Assembly: GCF_011044155.1 (NCBI RefSeq)
Contig: NZ_CP049056.1
Span: 2,170,001-2,234,000 of the forward strand
Reading direction: 5' to 3'
DNA: 64,000 nt
Source: Pikeienuella piscinae
GTDB lineage: Bacteria; Pseudomonadota; Alphaproteobacteria; Rhodobacterales; Rhodobacteraceae
A model generated the notes under the pieces. It searched no databases, was not told the DNA's origin, and saw only the letters and a list, made by a program, of their open reading frames with translations. Shown here piece after piece: positions 35,930-44,860 of this stretch; positions within the stretch are counted from its first letter, which is position 1; every line of letters starts with the position of its first letter. Position numbers and translations under genes: made by a program.

Positions 35930-36196
35930 TCAGGTCACGACGACGGCGTGGATCGCGCCCGCAGTCGTTCCTGTCGCGCGCACCGCTCTGACGCCGCAGA
36001 GCACCCAACCGAAATCAGGCACGGTGACGATGCGGTTCTCGCCCTTCTGACTGACAAAGCTGATTGCGCCCCCCGTCTCCGCATAGAGCGCGATCGCGAC
36101 ATCTGCGAAGGACTGCGTGTCCGACGGCGTGACCGGCGCATAGTCGATTCCCGGTCCATGGATCGACGCCGCGCGCAACGAAAAGGGATTGTTCAT
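35930..36196 (-). CDS. Spike base protein, RCAP_Rcc01079 (GhsA)-like
   Basis: An 88-residue protein. NPFSLRAASIHGPGIDYAPV, TPSDTQSFADVAIALYAETG and VRAVRATGTTAGAIHAVVV follow the pattern of the spike base protein of Rhodobacter gene transfer agents (NPF..., VTPSDTxDLA...ALYVGxGG..., ATGTTA at the end). AAAGGAGG gives a strong start. In R. capsulatus the pair ghsA-ghsB forms head spikes that bind the capsule. Upstream (36254-36266) is a palindrome, CCGGA-ATG-TCCGG, and AT-rich TATAAGG that may be promoter elements. No other GTA or phage genes are in the window. Confidence 0.75.
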   Translation of the reverse strand: MNNPFSLRAASIHGPGIDYAPVTPSDTQSFADVAIALYAETGGAISFVSQKGENRIVTVPDFGWVLCGVRAVRATGTTAGAIHAVVVT

Positions 36197-36352
36197 CTGG
36201 GGCCTCCTTTGCGGCAGCGCCCGTAGCGCCGGGCCGCCGCTTGGTGCGGGAGGCCGGAATGTCCGGTATTTGAACTAATATTTCCTTATAGCAGCGCGCG
36301 CTGCCGCTAATCGCTGACGACGAAGCGCCCGACGGCGATCAATTCCTCCGCC

Positions 36353-37822
36353 TCAATAGGCGCTTTTCTGGAACAGAATGACGAAGACGGTCGTGGCGAG
36401 AATCCGCAGGTCGAAAAGCAGCGACCAGTTCTCGGCGTAATATATATCGTGCCGGATCCGCGCCTCCATCAATTCCAGCGCCTCGGTCTCGCCGCGAAGG
36501 CCGTTGACCTGCGCCCAACCGGTGATGCCCGGCTTCACCTTATGACGGGTGAAGTAGCCGCGAATCTGCCGGCCATATTCCTCGTTATGGCTGAGCGCGT
36601 GCGGGCGCGGGCCGACAAGAGACATCGAGCCATTCAGAACGTTCAGCAATTGCGGCAGCTCATCTATGGAGGTCGCGCGGATGAATCTGCCCACTCTCGT
36701 CACCCGCGGGTCGCCCTTCGTCGCCTGACGAACCGTTTCTTCCTCTCCTGCGTTCTGGTACATAGAGCGGAACTTGTAGATCTCGAAAACCTGGTTGTTG
36801 AAGCCCAGACGCTTTTGCATAAAGAACACTGGCCCATCCGGGTCGTCGATCTTGATGGCGATGGCGACCAGCAACAGCAGCGGGCTGAGCGCAAGCAGCG
36901 CGGCGCCGGCGAACACGTAATCCTCGACGCTCTTCAGGAGCGAACTCCAGCCGGCGATGGGCTTGCGTTCGACTTCGAACATCGAGAGATTCGAAAGCGA
37001 GCCGAGAACCGGTCTGAACCGCAGTCTGAAACCGACCAGATCACTGGAAATGTGGACGTTGACCGGCATTTCCTTCAGTTGCTCGACGATCGCCACGAGC
37101 TTCAGGTCCTCGTTCCACGGCAGCGCGATCACGATATCATCGATCAGACCAGCACGTACGTCGCTCAGCAGACGGTCGGACCCGCCGACGATCCTGTACC
37201 CGGCAAGTTCGTCCACATGCCCTTCGGTCTCATCCGCATATACAGCGATAACGCTGGTGAAATACGGCTTGACGTCATTGATCCTGGTCAGAAACCGGCG
37301 CGCCTGCTCGCCCCCGCCGAGAACGACGAGGCTGCGGCCGATACGACCCGACCTGGCGAGCCGAAGCAAAACCGCGCAAATCAGGAACCGCGCCCCGATG
37401 ATCGTCGCGGCGCTGAGCACCGCGAACGCCATCAGCCAGTCGAGATTGTAGGCCCCGGCGACATTGAGCGAGAAAACGATGGTCAGGAGAAAGAGGAACG
37501 ATGTCGCGATTCCGGCGATGATCGCGTCGGAAAAGCGCAGCGGCCGCATGATCGCGTCGAGATCGTAGAGTCCCGCCCGCTGGAAAAGCAGCAACGTCAC
37601 GAAACCGACGAAGGCCGCGGCAAAGATGTATTGGCCGCGCAGATCGTCGTTCAGGATCACGAAATAGTTGCAGGTCTGCAGCGCGACGAACAGAATCAGG
37701 AGAAGGTCGATCGCCGCCAGGGCGCCGGGCACGATGGAAATTGGATAGCGATGCTCGCGCGGCCTGAGCGGCGCAATGTCCCGATCGCTCACCTGCATTT
37801 CGGACATTTGCGGCAGCTCCAT
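36353..37822 (-). CDS. Undecaprenyl-phosphate sugar phosphotransferase (exopolysaccharide initiation)
   Basis: A 489-residue polyprenyl sugar-1-phosphate transferase of the WcaJ/WbaP type. Five hydrophobic helices occupy the N-terminal half together with a Rossmann-like region (VVLGGGEQARRFL); the C-terminal catalytic domain has KRLGFNNQVFEIYKFRSMY, FIRATSIDELPQLLNVLNG, MSLVGPRPHA and KVKPGITGWAQVNGLRGET. It transfers the first sugar phosphate to the lipid carrier. Start chosen at MELPQMSE; MSEMQVSD five residues later has a better-placed GGAG. It is downstream of beta-barrel and export genes on the same strand. Confidence 0.9.
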   Translation of the reverse strand: MELPQMSEMQVSDRDIAPLRPREHRYPISIVPGALAAIDLLLILFVALQTCNYFVILNDDLRGQYIFAAAFVGFVTLLLFQRAGLYDLDAIMRPLRFSDAIIAGIATSFLFLLTIVFSLNVAGAYNLDWLMAFAVLSAATIIGARFLICAVLLRLARSGRIGRSLVVLGGGEQARRFLTRINDVKPYFTSVIAVYADETEGHVDELAGYRIVGGSDRLLSDVRAGLIDDIVIALPWNEDLKLVAIVEQLKEMPVNVHISSDLVGFRLRFRPVLGSLSNLSMFEVERKPIAGWSSLLKSVEDYVFAGAALLALSPLLLLVAIAIKIDDPDGPVFFMQKRLGFNNQVFEIYKFRSMYQNAGEEETVRQATKGDPRVTRVGRFIRATSIDELPQLLNVLNGSMSLVGPRPHALSHNEEYGRQIRGYFTRHKVKPGITGWAQVNGLRGETEALELMEARIRHDIYYAENWSLLFDLRILATTVFVILFQKSAY

Positions 37823-37977
37823 CTTCACGCACGCGCACAAACCGACACATGAACCCAACGTAACGGATGTGAATACGCACCTTCATATGCCGCGCGGAAA
37901 TTTCACGCAATTATCGGCGCGAAGGTCATGAAATCTGTGACGGTTCGCACGCGGCGTCGCTCATCGGCTCTGAGGTG

Positions 37978-39177
37978 TCAGGGCTGGAAAACCCTATCCC
38001 CCGAGAATGACAGCGTGAGCTTGTGCGACATCGCCTCGTCCCGCCCGCTTGGAACCCAGCGGAACGCATAGCCGATCCGCGCCGCAATCTCGGGCGTCAC
38101 CGACAGCGAATAACCGAAACCCGTCTGGAACTGGCTGTCGTCGGTGTCGCCGGTGAACCCCGCGAAATCGTCCTGCGAGGAATATCCGAAATTGAAATCG
38201 ACGCTCTCACGCGTGTTGATCAGATGGCTGACCGAGGCGCCGACGAAAGTGCGGGTCTCTAGCCCCCCTGACGCGCTTGGCTCGATCCCCCTACTCGCCA
38301 CGAGAGAGAGGCTGAGATCGTCTCTGATGGCGTAGGCGGCGTCCACATCTGTCGTGAAGCCAATGCCGTTATCCGAGCCGCTGGCGCTGTCCCTGCTGTT
38401 CTGGAATGACAGGCCGATAGCGCCGTCCAGTGTAAAACGGTCGCTGATCTGTCCGCGAACACCCACGTTTGTATCGACAAGAACGTCCTTGGAGCTCGGC
38501 GTGCCGTCGGTGTCCACATAACGCGCGCCAAGTCCGGCTGTCAGCGCCAGCCTGCTGTTCAACTGGTGCGAATAGCCGCCGCTCACACCGAAGGTCGTGC
38601 TCGGCGAAAGCGCGTCGCTATCGTCCGTGTATCGAATGATGCTGAAATTGGGGCCGATATTGAATCGGTTCCCAGAGTCTATCTGGTAGCCGATCGCGGC
38701 GTCCGCGCGGAACGAAATCTGGGTCGCATCCTGATCGATCACCTCCAAGTCCGGCGCGCCGAGCTCGAGATCGTTCAATTCGCTGAACGCCGTCGGCCGC
38801 ACATCGAAGATGAACCCGCCCCCGATATCGAACGCGCCGACGCGATGGTCGATCCGCGAAGAGAGCCGGGGGCTGATCGAGGTCGGATTGTCGCTGGACG
38901 ACGATTCGGTGAACAGGCGGGCGGTGACGCCGGGGCTGATCACGAAACTGGTGCGCGACGTCTCCGAGCTGAACCTGAGACCGAGCGACGTTGTCGAGCC
39001 GAAAGCGCCATCGTCATCATTCGGGTCGAGCGTCAGGTTGGTGTCCCCCTCGAACGACTGGCTCAGCGAACCGGCGACAGACCAGCCATCCGCCGCCGCC
39101 GGCGCTCCCAGCGCCGCGGAAACGCCGAATGCGCCCAGCAGGAGGCGTCCCCGTCGCTGCAATCTGCCGGAATTCAT
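37978..39177 (-). CDS. Outer-membrane beta-barrel protein of an exopolysaccharide locus
   Basis: A 399-residue secreted protein: signal peptide ending ...LGAPAAADG, then alternating strands typical of a barrel (SLGLRFSSETSRTSFVISPG, FGVSGGYSHQLNSRLALTAG, VDFNFGYSSQDDF) and a C-terminal LTLSFSGDRVFQP ending without the canonical aromatic residue. It matches the general pattern of putative beta-barrel porin 2 proteins found beside polysaccharide export genes. It lies 15 bp after the Wza-type gene, so they are one operon. A role as outer-membrane polysaccharide channel is inferred. Confidence 0.7.
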   Translation of the reverse strand: MNSGRLQRRGRLLLGAFGVSAALGAPAAADGWSVAGSLSQSFEGDTNLTLDPNDDDGAFGSTTSLGLRFSSETSRTSFVISPGVTARLFTESSSSDNPTSISPRLSSRIDHRVGAFDIGGGFIFDVRPTAFSELNDLELGAPDLEVIDQDATQISFRADAAIGYQIDSGNRFNIGPNFSIIRYTDDSDALSPSTTFGVSGGYSHQLNSRLALTAGLGARYVDTDGTPSSKDVLVDTNVGVRGQISDRFTLDGAIGLSFQNSRDSASGSDNGIGFTTDVDAAYAIRDDLSLSLVASRGIEPSASGGLETRTFVGASVSHLINTRESVDFNFGYSSQDDFAGFTGDTDDSQFQTGFGYSLSVTPEIAARIGYAFRWVPSGRDEAMSHKLTLSFSGDRVFQP

Positions 39178-39192
39178 CGCGGACGCCGGCGC

Positions 39193-39834
39193 TCAGTCGA
39201 ACAGGCTGCGCTCGGGCACCACGATGATGTCCCCATCGGCGAGCACCGGACCGATCACCGCGCTGTCGCCGTCCTCGAGCGATTCATAGTCGAAGATCTC
39301 TACGGTCTCCACGCCGTCCACCATGCGGTGGATCTGGATGCGGCTGCGCGCGGCGAATGGCCCGGGCCCGCCGGCGAGAGCGAGCGTCTGCGCCACGTTC
39401 ATGGGTTTCTTGAACGCGAAGGCGCCGGGGGACCGCACCTCGCCCAGCACGTAGATGACCTCGGGATTCTCCTCTTCAATGGCGCTCTGCGCAAGGCCGA
39501 TGGCGGAGACGGTGACCGTTGGCGGCGTCACGAACACGCTGCTGAGCCGCCCGCGGATCTTCGCCGCAAGCTGATCCGGCGTCGAGCCCATAGCCATCAC
39601 CGTGCCGGCGATCGGCAGAGAGATGCGCCCGTCCGGCAGGATCAGCACCTGGCGGTTGAGCGATGGATCCTCGAGCACCGTCACCTCGACGCTGTCGCCA
39701 GGCGAGAACCGGTAGACATCGACCTCAGTCTCAGCCTCCTGCGCGCTCGCGCCGCCGCCGCCAAACGACGTGAACGACAGGACTGCGGCGACGAAAACGA
39801 TGAAAAATTGGCGCATCTGGACGAATCGCGACAT
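39193..39834 (-). CDS. Polysaccharide export protein (Wza/ExoF type)
   Basis: A 213-residue periplasmic or outer-membrane export protein. A signal peptide precedes ASAQEAETEVDVYRF; SPGDSVEVTVLEDPSLNRQV and LPDGRISLPIAGTVMAMGST form the poly_export domain, and VIYVLGEVRSPGAFAFKKPM the SLBB domain. No lipobox cysteine is seen. GGGGAG lies before MSRFVQM, so the 20 residues further upstream are left out. First gene of the export-barrel-transferase set, divergent to the sulfotransferase gene. Confidence 0.85.
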   Translation of the reverse strand: MSRFVQMRQFFIVFVAAVLSFTSFGGGGASAQEAETEVDVYRFSPGDSVEVTVLEDPSLNRQVLILPDGRISLPIAGTVMAMGSTPDQLAAKIRGRLSSVFVTPPTVTVSAIGLAQSAIEEENPEVIYVLGEVRSPGAFAFKKPMNVAQTLALAGGPGPFAARSRIQIHRMVDGVETVEIFDYESLEDGDSAVIGPVLADGDIIVVPERSLFD

Positions 39835-40175
39835 TCGCGGTCTCCCCTTTACGGTTCGCTGGCTCTCAAAGCCTGGCGGACATATGTCACTCATGACCGG
39901 AATAGATCATACTCTATCTAAAGACTCCGCTGCAACCTACTAAATTCAAATCGGAATATTTGCTCCGACTGAGACGGAAAAGCCGCAACGGAAGCCCCGA
40001 CCTCAACCACCCCGGAGAATTCCACCGGCAGGAAGCAAAAACAATAGGCGGCGATCCCGCGCCGCTGGGCGCTGCTTGCTTCAAAGCGTTTGATCGGGCA
40101 ATGCTACATGTTCACGCCGCCGTTCTTGGCGGAGCCGGTTCAACCCTCGAAAAGTCCGACGGGAACCTGTACGAT
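39835..40175. promoter_or_regulatory. Divergent control region, EPS export versus sulfotransferase
   Basis: 341 bp without a supported gene. The stretch 39893-39965 is AT-rich (for example CATACTCTATCTAAAG) and carries TCGGA-N8-TCCGA, suitable for divergent promoters. The plus-strand frame through this region has no coding character. Confidence 0.4.
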
Positions 40176-40799
40176 ATGGCTTCAAATTCGCGCGCGAAGG
40201 TTTTCTGCGTCGGATTTCAGAAAACCGGAACCACGTCGATCAACGCGGCGCTAACCAGGCTGGGATACAATGTCGCTTCGGTCTGGGGCTACTATCGCGG
40301 ATACGACAGGCTGAAGGCGACCTATGTCGAGGAATGTCTGAAGCTGGCGAAAAAGCGCGACGCCGTGGAGGACATGCCTTGGCCGCTCCTGTTCAGGGAG
40401 CTCGACCAAGCGTTTCCTGGCGCGAAATTTATCCTGACCTGGCGCGAATCCGAGCGTTGGTTGAAGAGCATATGCACGCATTTTGGCGCAAATCCGCACC
40501 CGATGCAGGAACTCACCTATGGGCGCGAACATCCCGCGCCGGTCGGTCACGAAGCGCGCTACGTCGAGGTTTACGAGGCGCATAACGCCGCCGTGCGCGC
40601 CCATTTCCAGGACCGTCCAGACGATCTGCTCGAGATGAATCTCGAGAATGGCGACGGCTGGGCGGCGCTCTGCCCGTTCATCGGCGCGCCAATCCCGGAC
40701 GAGCCGTTTCCGCGGGCGAACACCGTCTCGTCGCGCGACGCGCTCAGCTACAAGCTGATGAAACGGGTCCAACATGTCCGCGGCCGGCTTTTCGGTTAA
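40176..40799 (+). CDS. Sulfotransferase family protein
   Basis: A 207-residue PAPS-dependent sulfotransferase-like protein. The PAPS 5-prime phosphosulfate loop is VGFQKTGTTSINAAL; FPGAKFILTWRESERWLKS is the 3-prime phosphate-binding region with the usual Arg and Ser. ATG at 40176 is chosen because homologues begin shortly before the loop; an ATG at 40101 would add 25 residues. Beside EPS genes it may sulfate a surface polysaccharide (inference); such an enzyme makes PAP, which the cysQ-like product would degrade. Confidence 0.75.
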   Translation: MASNSRAKVFCVGFQKTGTTSINAALTRLGYNVASVWGYYRGYDRLKATYVEECLKLAKKRDAVEDMPWPLLFRELDQAFPGAKFILTWRESERWLKSICTHFGANPHPMQELTYGREHPAPVGHEARYVEVYEAHNAAVRAHFQDRPDDLLEMNLENGDGWAALCPFIGAPIPDEPFPRANTVSSRDALSYKLMKRVQHVRGRLFG

Positions 40800-40814
40800 C
40801 CTCCCGGGTCCGCG

Positions 40815-42041
40815 TCAGCGCGTCGCCGCGCGGTACCAGGCGACGAGCGCGCGCCGCTCTTCCGGTTCGATCCCGGTCAGGTTGGCGGGCGGCATCGCGT
40901 GGGTTATCCCAGCCTGAAGGTATATCGCCCGCGCCGCCCGCGCGACATCAGCCTCGGTCTCCAACAGCACCCCTTTCGGCGGCCAGCGCACGCCTTCCCA
41001 GAACGGCTCGCGCGAATGGCACATCGAACACCGCCCGAGGACGATCTCGTGCGCACCCGCGAAACCCTCCGCCGCGGCGAAAACTCGCGCCTCCCCGCTC
41101 ATGGCCGGGGCTTCCCCGGCCTCATCTCGGAACATCGGTACCGACGAAAGCCAGATCAGGACGACGAAGATCACCGCCGTCGCCAGCCAGGTCCAGGTCG
41201 GATTCCCGCCGCGCGCATGGCGGACGTTGAAATAGTGCCGGATGGTGACGCCCATCAGGAAGACCAGCGAAGCGATGATCCAGTTGTACTCGGTGGCGAA
41301 AGCCAGCGGGTAGTGGTTGGAAAGCATCAGAAAGATGACCGGCAGCGTCAGGTAGTTGTTATGCGTCGAGCGCAGCTTGGCGATCTCGCCGTATTTCGGG
41401 TCTGGCGCGCGCCCCGCCTTCAGGTCGGCGACGACGACGCGCTGGTTCGGCATGATGGTGAAGAAGACGTTCGCCGTCATGATCGTCGCGGTGAAGGCGC
41501 CCAGATGCAGGAGCGCCGCCCGGCCGGTGAAGACCTGCGTATAGCCCCAGGACATCGCGACAAGCAGAAGGAAGAGCAGCAGCATCAGCGTGGTCGGCCG
41601 CGTCCCGAGCCGGGACTTGCAAAGCGCGTCATAGATCAGCCAGCCGATGGTCAGCGACCCTGCCGAAATCAGGATAGCCTGCCAGGTCGCAAGCTCGGCC
41701 TTCGCCGGGTCGATCAGGTAGAGTTCGGCCCCGGCCCAGTAGACCACCATCAGGAGCGCCGCCCCCGAGAGCCAGGTCGAATAACTCTCCCACTTGAACC
41801 AGGTCAGGTGTTCGGGCATCGCCGCCGGCGCAACGAGATACTTCCGAATATGATAGAAGCCGCCGCCATGGACCTGCCATTCCTCGCCATAAACGCCCTC
41901 GGGCATGTTCGGCGCCTTGGTCAGCCCGAGGTCGAGCGCGATGAAATAGAATGAGGAGCCGATCCAGGCGACCGCGGTGATGACGTGCAGCCAGCGAATG
42001 CCGAATCCCGCCCAGTCCCAGATCACCGCAAGGTCATGCAT
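40815..42041 (-). CDS. puuD: Urate hydroxylase PuuD with cytochrome c domain
   Basis: A 408-residue membrane urate oxidase. About eight transmembrane helices (for example WLHVITAVAWIGSSFYFIAL, LGAFTATIMTANVFFTIMPN) are followed by a C-terminal cytochrome c domain with CSMCH and an axial-ligand AMPPANLTG. It oxidises urate to 5-hydroxyisourate, passing electrons through the heme domain to the respiratory chain. It is followed upstream on the same strand by uraH and faces the puuE-uraD operon, so the divergent control region is 42476-42623. Confidence 0.95.
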   Translation of the reverse strand: MHDLAVIWDWAGFGIRWLHVITAVAWIGSSFYFIALDLGLTKAPNMPEGVYGEEWQVHGGGFYHIRKYLVAPAAMPEHLTWFKWESYSTWLSGAALLMVVYWAGAELYLIDPAKAELATWQAILISAGSLTIGWLIYDALCKSRLGTRPTTLMLLLFLLLVAMSWGYTQVFTGRAALLHLGAFTATIMTANVFFTIMPNQRVVVADLKAGRAPDPKYGEIAKLRSTHNNYLTLPVIFLMLSNHYPLAFATEYNWIIASLVFLMGVTIRHYFNVRHARGGNPTWTWLATAVIFVVLIWLSSVPMFRDEAGEAPAMSGEARVFAAAEGFAGAHEIVLGRCSMCHSREPFWEGVRWPPKGVLLETEADVARAARAIYLQAGITHAMPPANLTGIEPEERRALVAWYRAATR

Positions 42042-42121
42042 CGCCCATCCCCTCTCCTCGCGCGCCGCCGCGTCGGCCGATGAAACGACAGGAGGGCCCG
42101 TCTCTGCAATCCATTGCTCAT

Positions 42122-42475
42122 TCAGCTGCCGCGATAGGTCGAATAGCCATGCGGCGCGAAAATTAGCGGGACATGATAATGGCCATCCTCCGCCATACCG
42201 AAGCGGATCGGCGCCAGGTCGAGAAAGCGCGGCGCCTCTCCCGGCGCGCCGGCGGCGTCCAGCCAGTCCCCGATGTGAAAGATCAGCTCGTAAACGCCCC
42301 GGACGAACTCATCCTCCGGCAGCATCGCACCGTCCGTCCGCCCATCCGCATTGGTTGTCGTCGTCCGGATGAGAGTCCGCGCCTCACCCTCGATCCGGTA
42401 AAGCTCGATTCGCATCCCCTCGGCCGGTCGGCCGGCCGAAGTGTCGAGCACATGGGTTGTCAGATAGCCCGCCAT
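42122..42475 (-). CDS. uraH: Hydroxyisourate hydrolase (transthyretin-like)
   Basis: A 117-residue transthyretin-related enzyme that hydrolyses 5-hydroxyisourate to OHCU. The N-terminal THVLDTSAGRPAEGM and the C-terminal signature tetrapeptide YRGS are both present, as is HYHVPLIFAPHGYSTY. AAAGGAA precedes MAGYLTTH; longer readings are not supported. It lies 80 bp upstream of puuD on the same strand and supplies the step directly after PuuD. Confidence 0.95.
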   Translation of the reverse strand: MAGYLTTHVLDTSAGRPAEGMRIELYRIEGEARTLIRTTTTNADGRTDGAMLPEDEFVRGVYELIFHIGDWLDAAGAPGEAPRFLDLAPIRFGMAEDGHYHVPLIFAPHGYSTYRGS

Positions 42476-42623
42476 GTCGTTCCTTTCGGCTCGATAGATG
42501 CGTCGGCGAGCAGGATGCGCCACCGACGCGACGGGGAAAAGCCCGGAATCGCCGCCGGCGGCCAAGTTCGATGAGGACGGCGTGCGCGATCCGGCCTATC
42601 CTGAGGCGAAGGAGGAGGCGTCG

Positions 42624-44042
42624 ATGCGTTACGATCGCGACATGCGCGGCCATGGCCCCACCCCGCCCGATCCACACTGGCCCGGCGGCGCCCGGATCGC
42701 AGTGCAGATCGTGCTGAATTACGAAGAGGGCGGCGAGAACTCGATCCAGCATGGCGACGCCGCATCGGAGGCGTTCCTATCCGAGATCGTCGGCGCCGCC
42801 CCCTGGCCCGGCCAGCGCCACGCCAACATGGAATCGATCTACGAATACGGCGCCCGCGCCGGGTTCTGGCGGCTGCACCGGCTTTTTACCGAATACGCCA
42901 TCCCCCTCACAGTCTACGGCGTCGCCACCGCGCTCGCCCGTTCGCCCGAACAGGTGCGGGCGATGGCCGACGCGGGGTGGGAGATCGCGAGCCATGGCCT
43001 GAAATGGATAGACTACCGCGATCATGCGCCGGAGGCGGAACGCGCGGACATGGAGTCGGCGATCCGTCTCCATCGTGAGGTGACCGGCGAAGCGCCGCGC
43101 GGCTGGTACACCGGGCGCTCGTCCACCGCCACGATCCGGCTCGCGGCCGAAACCGGCGCGTTCGCCTATATCGCCGACGCCTACGCGGACGATCTGCCAT
43201 ACTGGATCAGGGTCGGTGGGCGCGATCAGCTCATCGTCCCCTATACGCTCGACGCCAACGACATGCGCTTCGCGACCCCGCAGGGCTTCAATTCCGGCGA
43301 CCAGTTCTTCAGCTACCTTCGCGACAGCTTCGACGCGCTCTACGCGGAGGGAGTCGCCGGCGCGCCGAAAATGCTCTCCATCGGCCTTCATTGCCGGCTG
43401 ATCGGCCGACCGGGGCGGATCCAGGCGCTGAAACGCTTCCTCGACCATGCGCGCGGTCATGACGGAGTCTGGTTCGCGCGGCGGATAGAGATCGCCGAGC
43501 ATTGGGCGCGCGCGCACCCGCCTGCGCCAGCATGGGAGCGCCCCTCGCAAATGAGTTTGGCGCGCTTCGTCGAAGCCTTTGGCGGCGTCTTCGAGCATTC
43601 GCCATGGATCGCCGAGCGCGCGCACGCGCTGGAGCTCGGTCCGGCGCATGATTGCGCCGCCGGGGTCCACAACGCGCTCGCCCGGGCGTTTCGCGCCGCC
43701 AGCGAGGCCGAACGCCTCGGCGTTCTGAACGCCCATCCCGACCTCGCCGGCAAGCTCGCCGCCGCGAAACGGCTCACCGCCGCCTCCAGCGCCGAACAGG
43801 CCGCCGCCGGACTCGACGCGCTGACCGACGCGGAGCGCGCGGCTTTCACCGATCTCAACCGGCGCTATGTCGAAAAATTCGGCTTTCCCTTCATCATCGC
43901 CGTGCGCGATCATGACAAGATCGGCGTCTTCGCCGCCTTCGAGCGTCGCATCGGCAACGACCGCGACGCCGAACTGCAAGAGGCCTGCCGTCAGGTCGAA
44001 CGCATCGCCTTCCTTCGCATAACGGAGCTTTTTCCTACATGA
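42624..44042 (+). CDS. puuE: Fusion of allantoinase PuuE and OHCU decarboxylase UraD
   Basis: A 472-residue bifunctional protein. Residues 1-310 are a polysaccharide-deacetylase-fold allantoinase (WPGGARIAVQIVLNYEEGGE, GWEIASHGLKWIDYRDH, RGWYTGRSS). Residues about 320-472 are OHCU decarboxylase (FVEAFGGVFEHSPWIAERA, LNAHPDLAGKLA, NRRYVEKFGFPFIIAVR). The fusion joins two steps of the pathway, UraD making (S)-allantoin and PuuE opening it to allantoate. AAGGAGGAGG decides the start. Its stop overlaps the allE start by ATGA. Confidence 0.9.
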   Translation: MRYDRDMRGHGPTPPDPHWPGGARIAVQIVLNYEEGGENSIQHGDAASEAFLSEIVGAAPWPGQRHANMESIYEYGARAGFWRLHRLFTEYAIPLTVYGVATALARSPEQVRAMADAGWEIASHGLKWIDYRDHAPEAERADMESAIRLHREVTGEAPRGWYTGRSSTATIRLAAETGAFAYIADAYADDLPYWIRVGGRDQLIVPYTLDANDMRFATPQGFNSGDQFFSYLRDSFDALYAEGVAGAPKMLSIGLHCRLIGRPGRIQALKRFLDHARGHDGVWFARRIEIAEHWARAHPPAPAWERPSQMSLARFVEAFGGVFEHSPWIAERAHALELGPAHDCAAGVHNALARAFRAASEAERLGVLNAHPDLAGKLAAAKRLTAASSAEQAAAGLDALTDAERAAFTDLNRRYVEKFGFPFIIAVRDHDKIGVFAAFERRIGNDRDAELQEACRQVERIAFLRITELFPT

Positions 44043-44860
44043 CCAGTTACTACGCGCCAAAGGGCGGCCTGCCGCCGCAATCCGACCTTCTGAGCGGCCG
44101 GGCCATCTTTACCCCGGCCTATGCGGTGATCCCGCGCGGTGTGATGACCGACATCGTCACCAGCGTCTTTCCCGGCTGGACCGGCGCGCGCGGTTGGGTG
44201 CTGGCGCGCCCGCTCAGCGGCTTCGCCGAAACCTTCTCGCAGATCATCATGGAGCTCGCGCCGGGTGGCGGCGCCGACGCCCCTGAGCCGGACCCGGAAG
44301 CCGAATGCGGGATCTTCGTCGTGGAGGGCGCCCTGGAGATCACCCTCGACGGCGCGGCGCGCGAGATGAGGCCGGGCGATTACGCCTATCTGCCGCCGGC
44401 CTGCGGCTACTCCGTGCGCAACAGAGGCGAGGGCGTCTCCCGCTTCCATTGGATCCGCAAGAGCTATGAGCCGGCGTCCGGGCTCGGCGCGCCGGACCCG
44501 ATCTTCACTTCCGAGTCCGAAGTCGCCCCGACGCCGATGCCCGACACCGCCGGCGCCTGGTCGACGACCCGGTTCGCGCCACCGGAGGATCTTCGCCACG
44601 ACATGCATGTCACGATCGTCAACCTGGAGCCCGGCGGCGTGATCCCGTTCGCCGAGACGCATGTGATGGAGCACGGACTCTACGTCCTCGAAGGCAAGGG
44701 CGTCTATCGGCTCAACGACGACTGGGTGGAAGTGGAGGCGGGCGATTTCATGTGGCTCCGCGCCTTTTGCCCGCAAGCCTGCTACGCGGGCGGTCCGGGG
44801 CGATTCCGCTATCTTCTCTACAAGGATGTGAACCGCCTGCCGAAGCTGAGGGCGCTGTGA
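44039..44860 (+). CDS. allE: (S)-ureidoglycine aminohydrolase
   Basis: A 273-residue bicupin. YYAPKGGLPPQSDLLSGRAIFTPAYAVIPRG is the typical opening (shown in parts: YYAPKGGLP, FTPAYAVIPRGV). The first cupin holds ECGIFVVEGALEITLDG; the second HVMEHGLYVLEGKGVYRLND with metal-binding residues; FCPQACYAGG is a family mark. It releases ammonia from ureidoglycine to give ureidoglycolate. Overlaps with puuE-uraD (ATGA) and allA (GTGA) show a tightly coupled operon. Confidence 0.9.
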   Translation: MTSYYAPKGGLPPQSDLLSGRAIFTPAYAVIPRGVMTDIVTSVFPGWTGARGWVLARPLSGFAETFSQIIMELAPGGGADAPEPDPEAECGIFVVEGALEITLDGAAREMRPGDYAYLPPACGYSVRNRGEGVSRFHWIRKSYEPASGLGAPDPIFTSESEVAPTPMPDTAGAWSTTRFAPPEDLRHDMHVTIVNLEPGGVIPFAETHVMEHGLYVLEGKGVYRLNDDWVEVEAGDFMWLRAFCPQACYAGGPGRFRYLLYKDVNRLPKLRAL

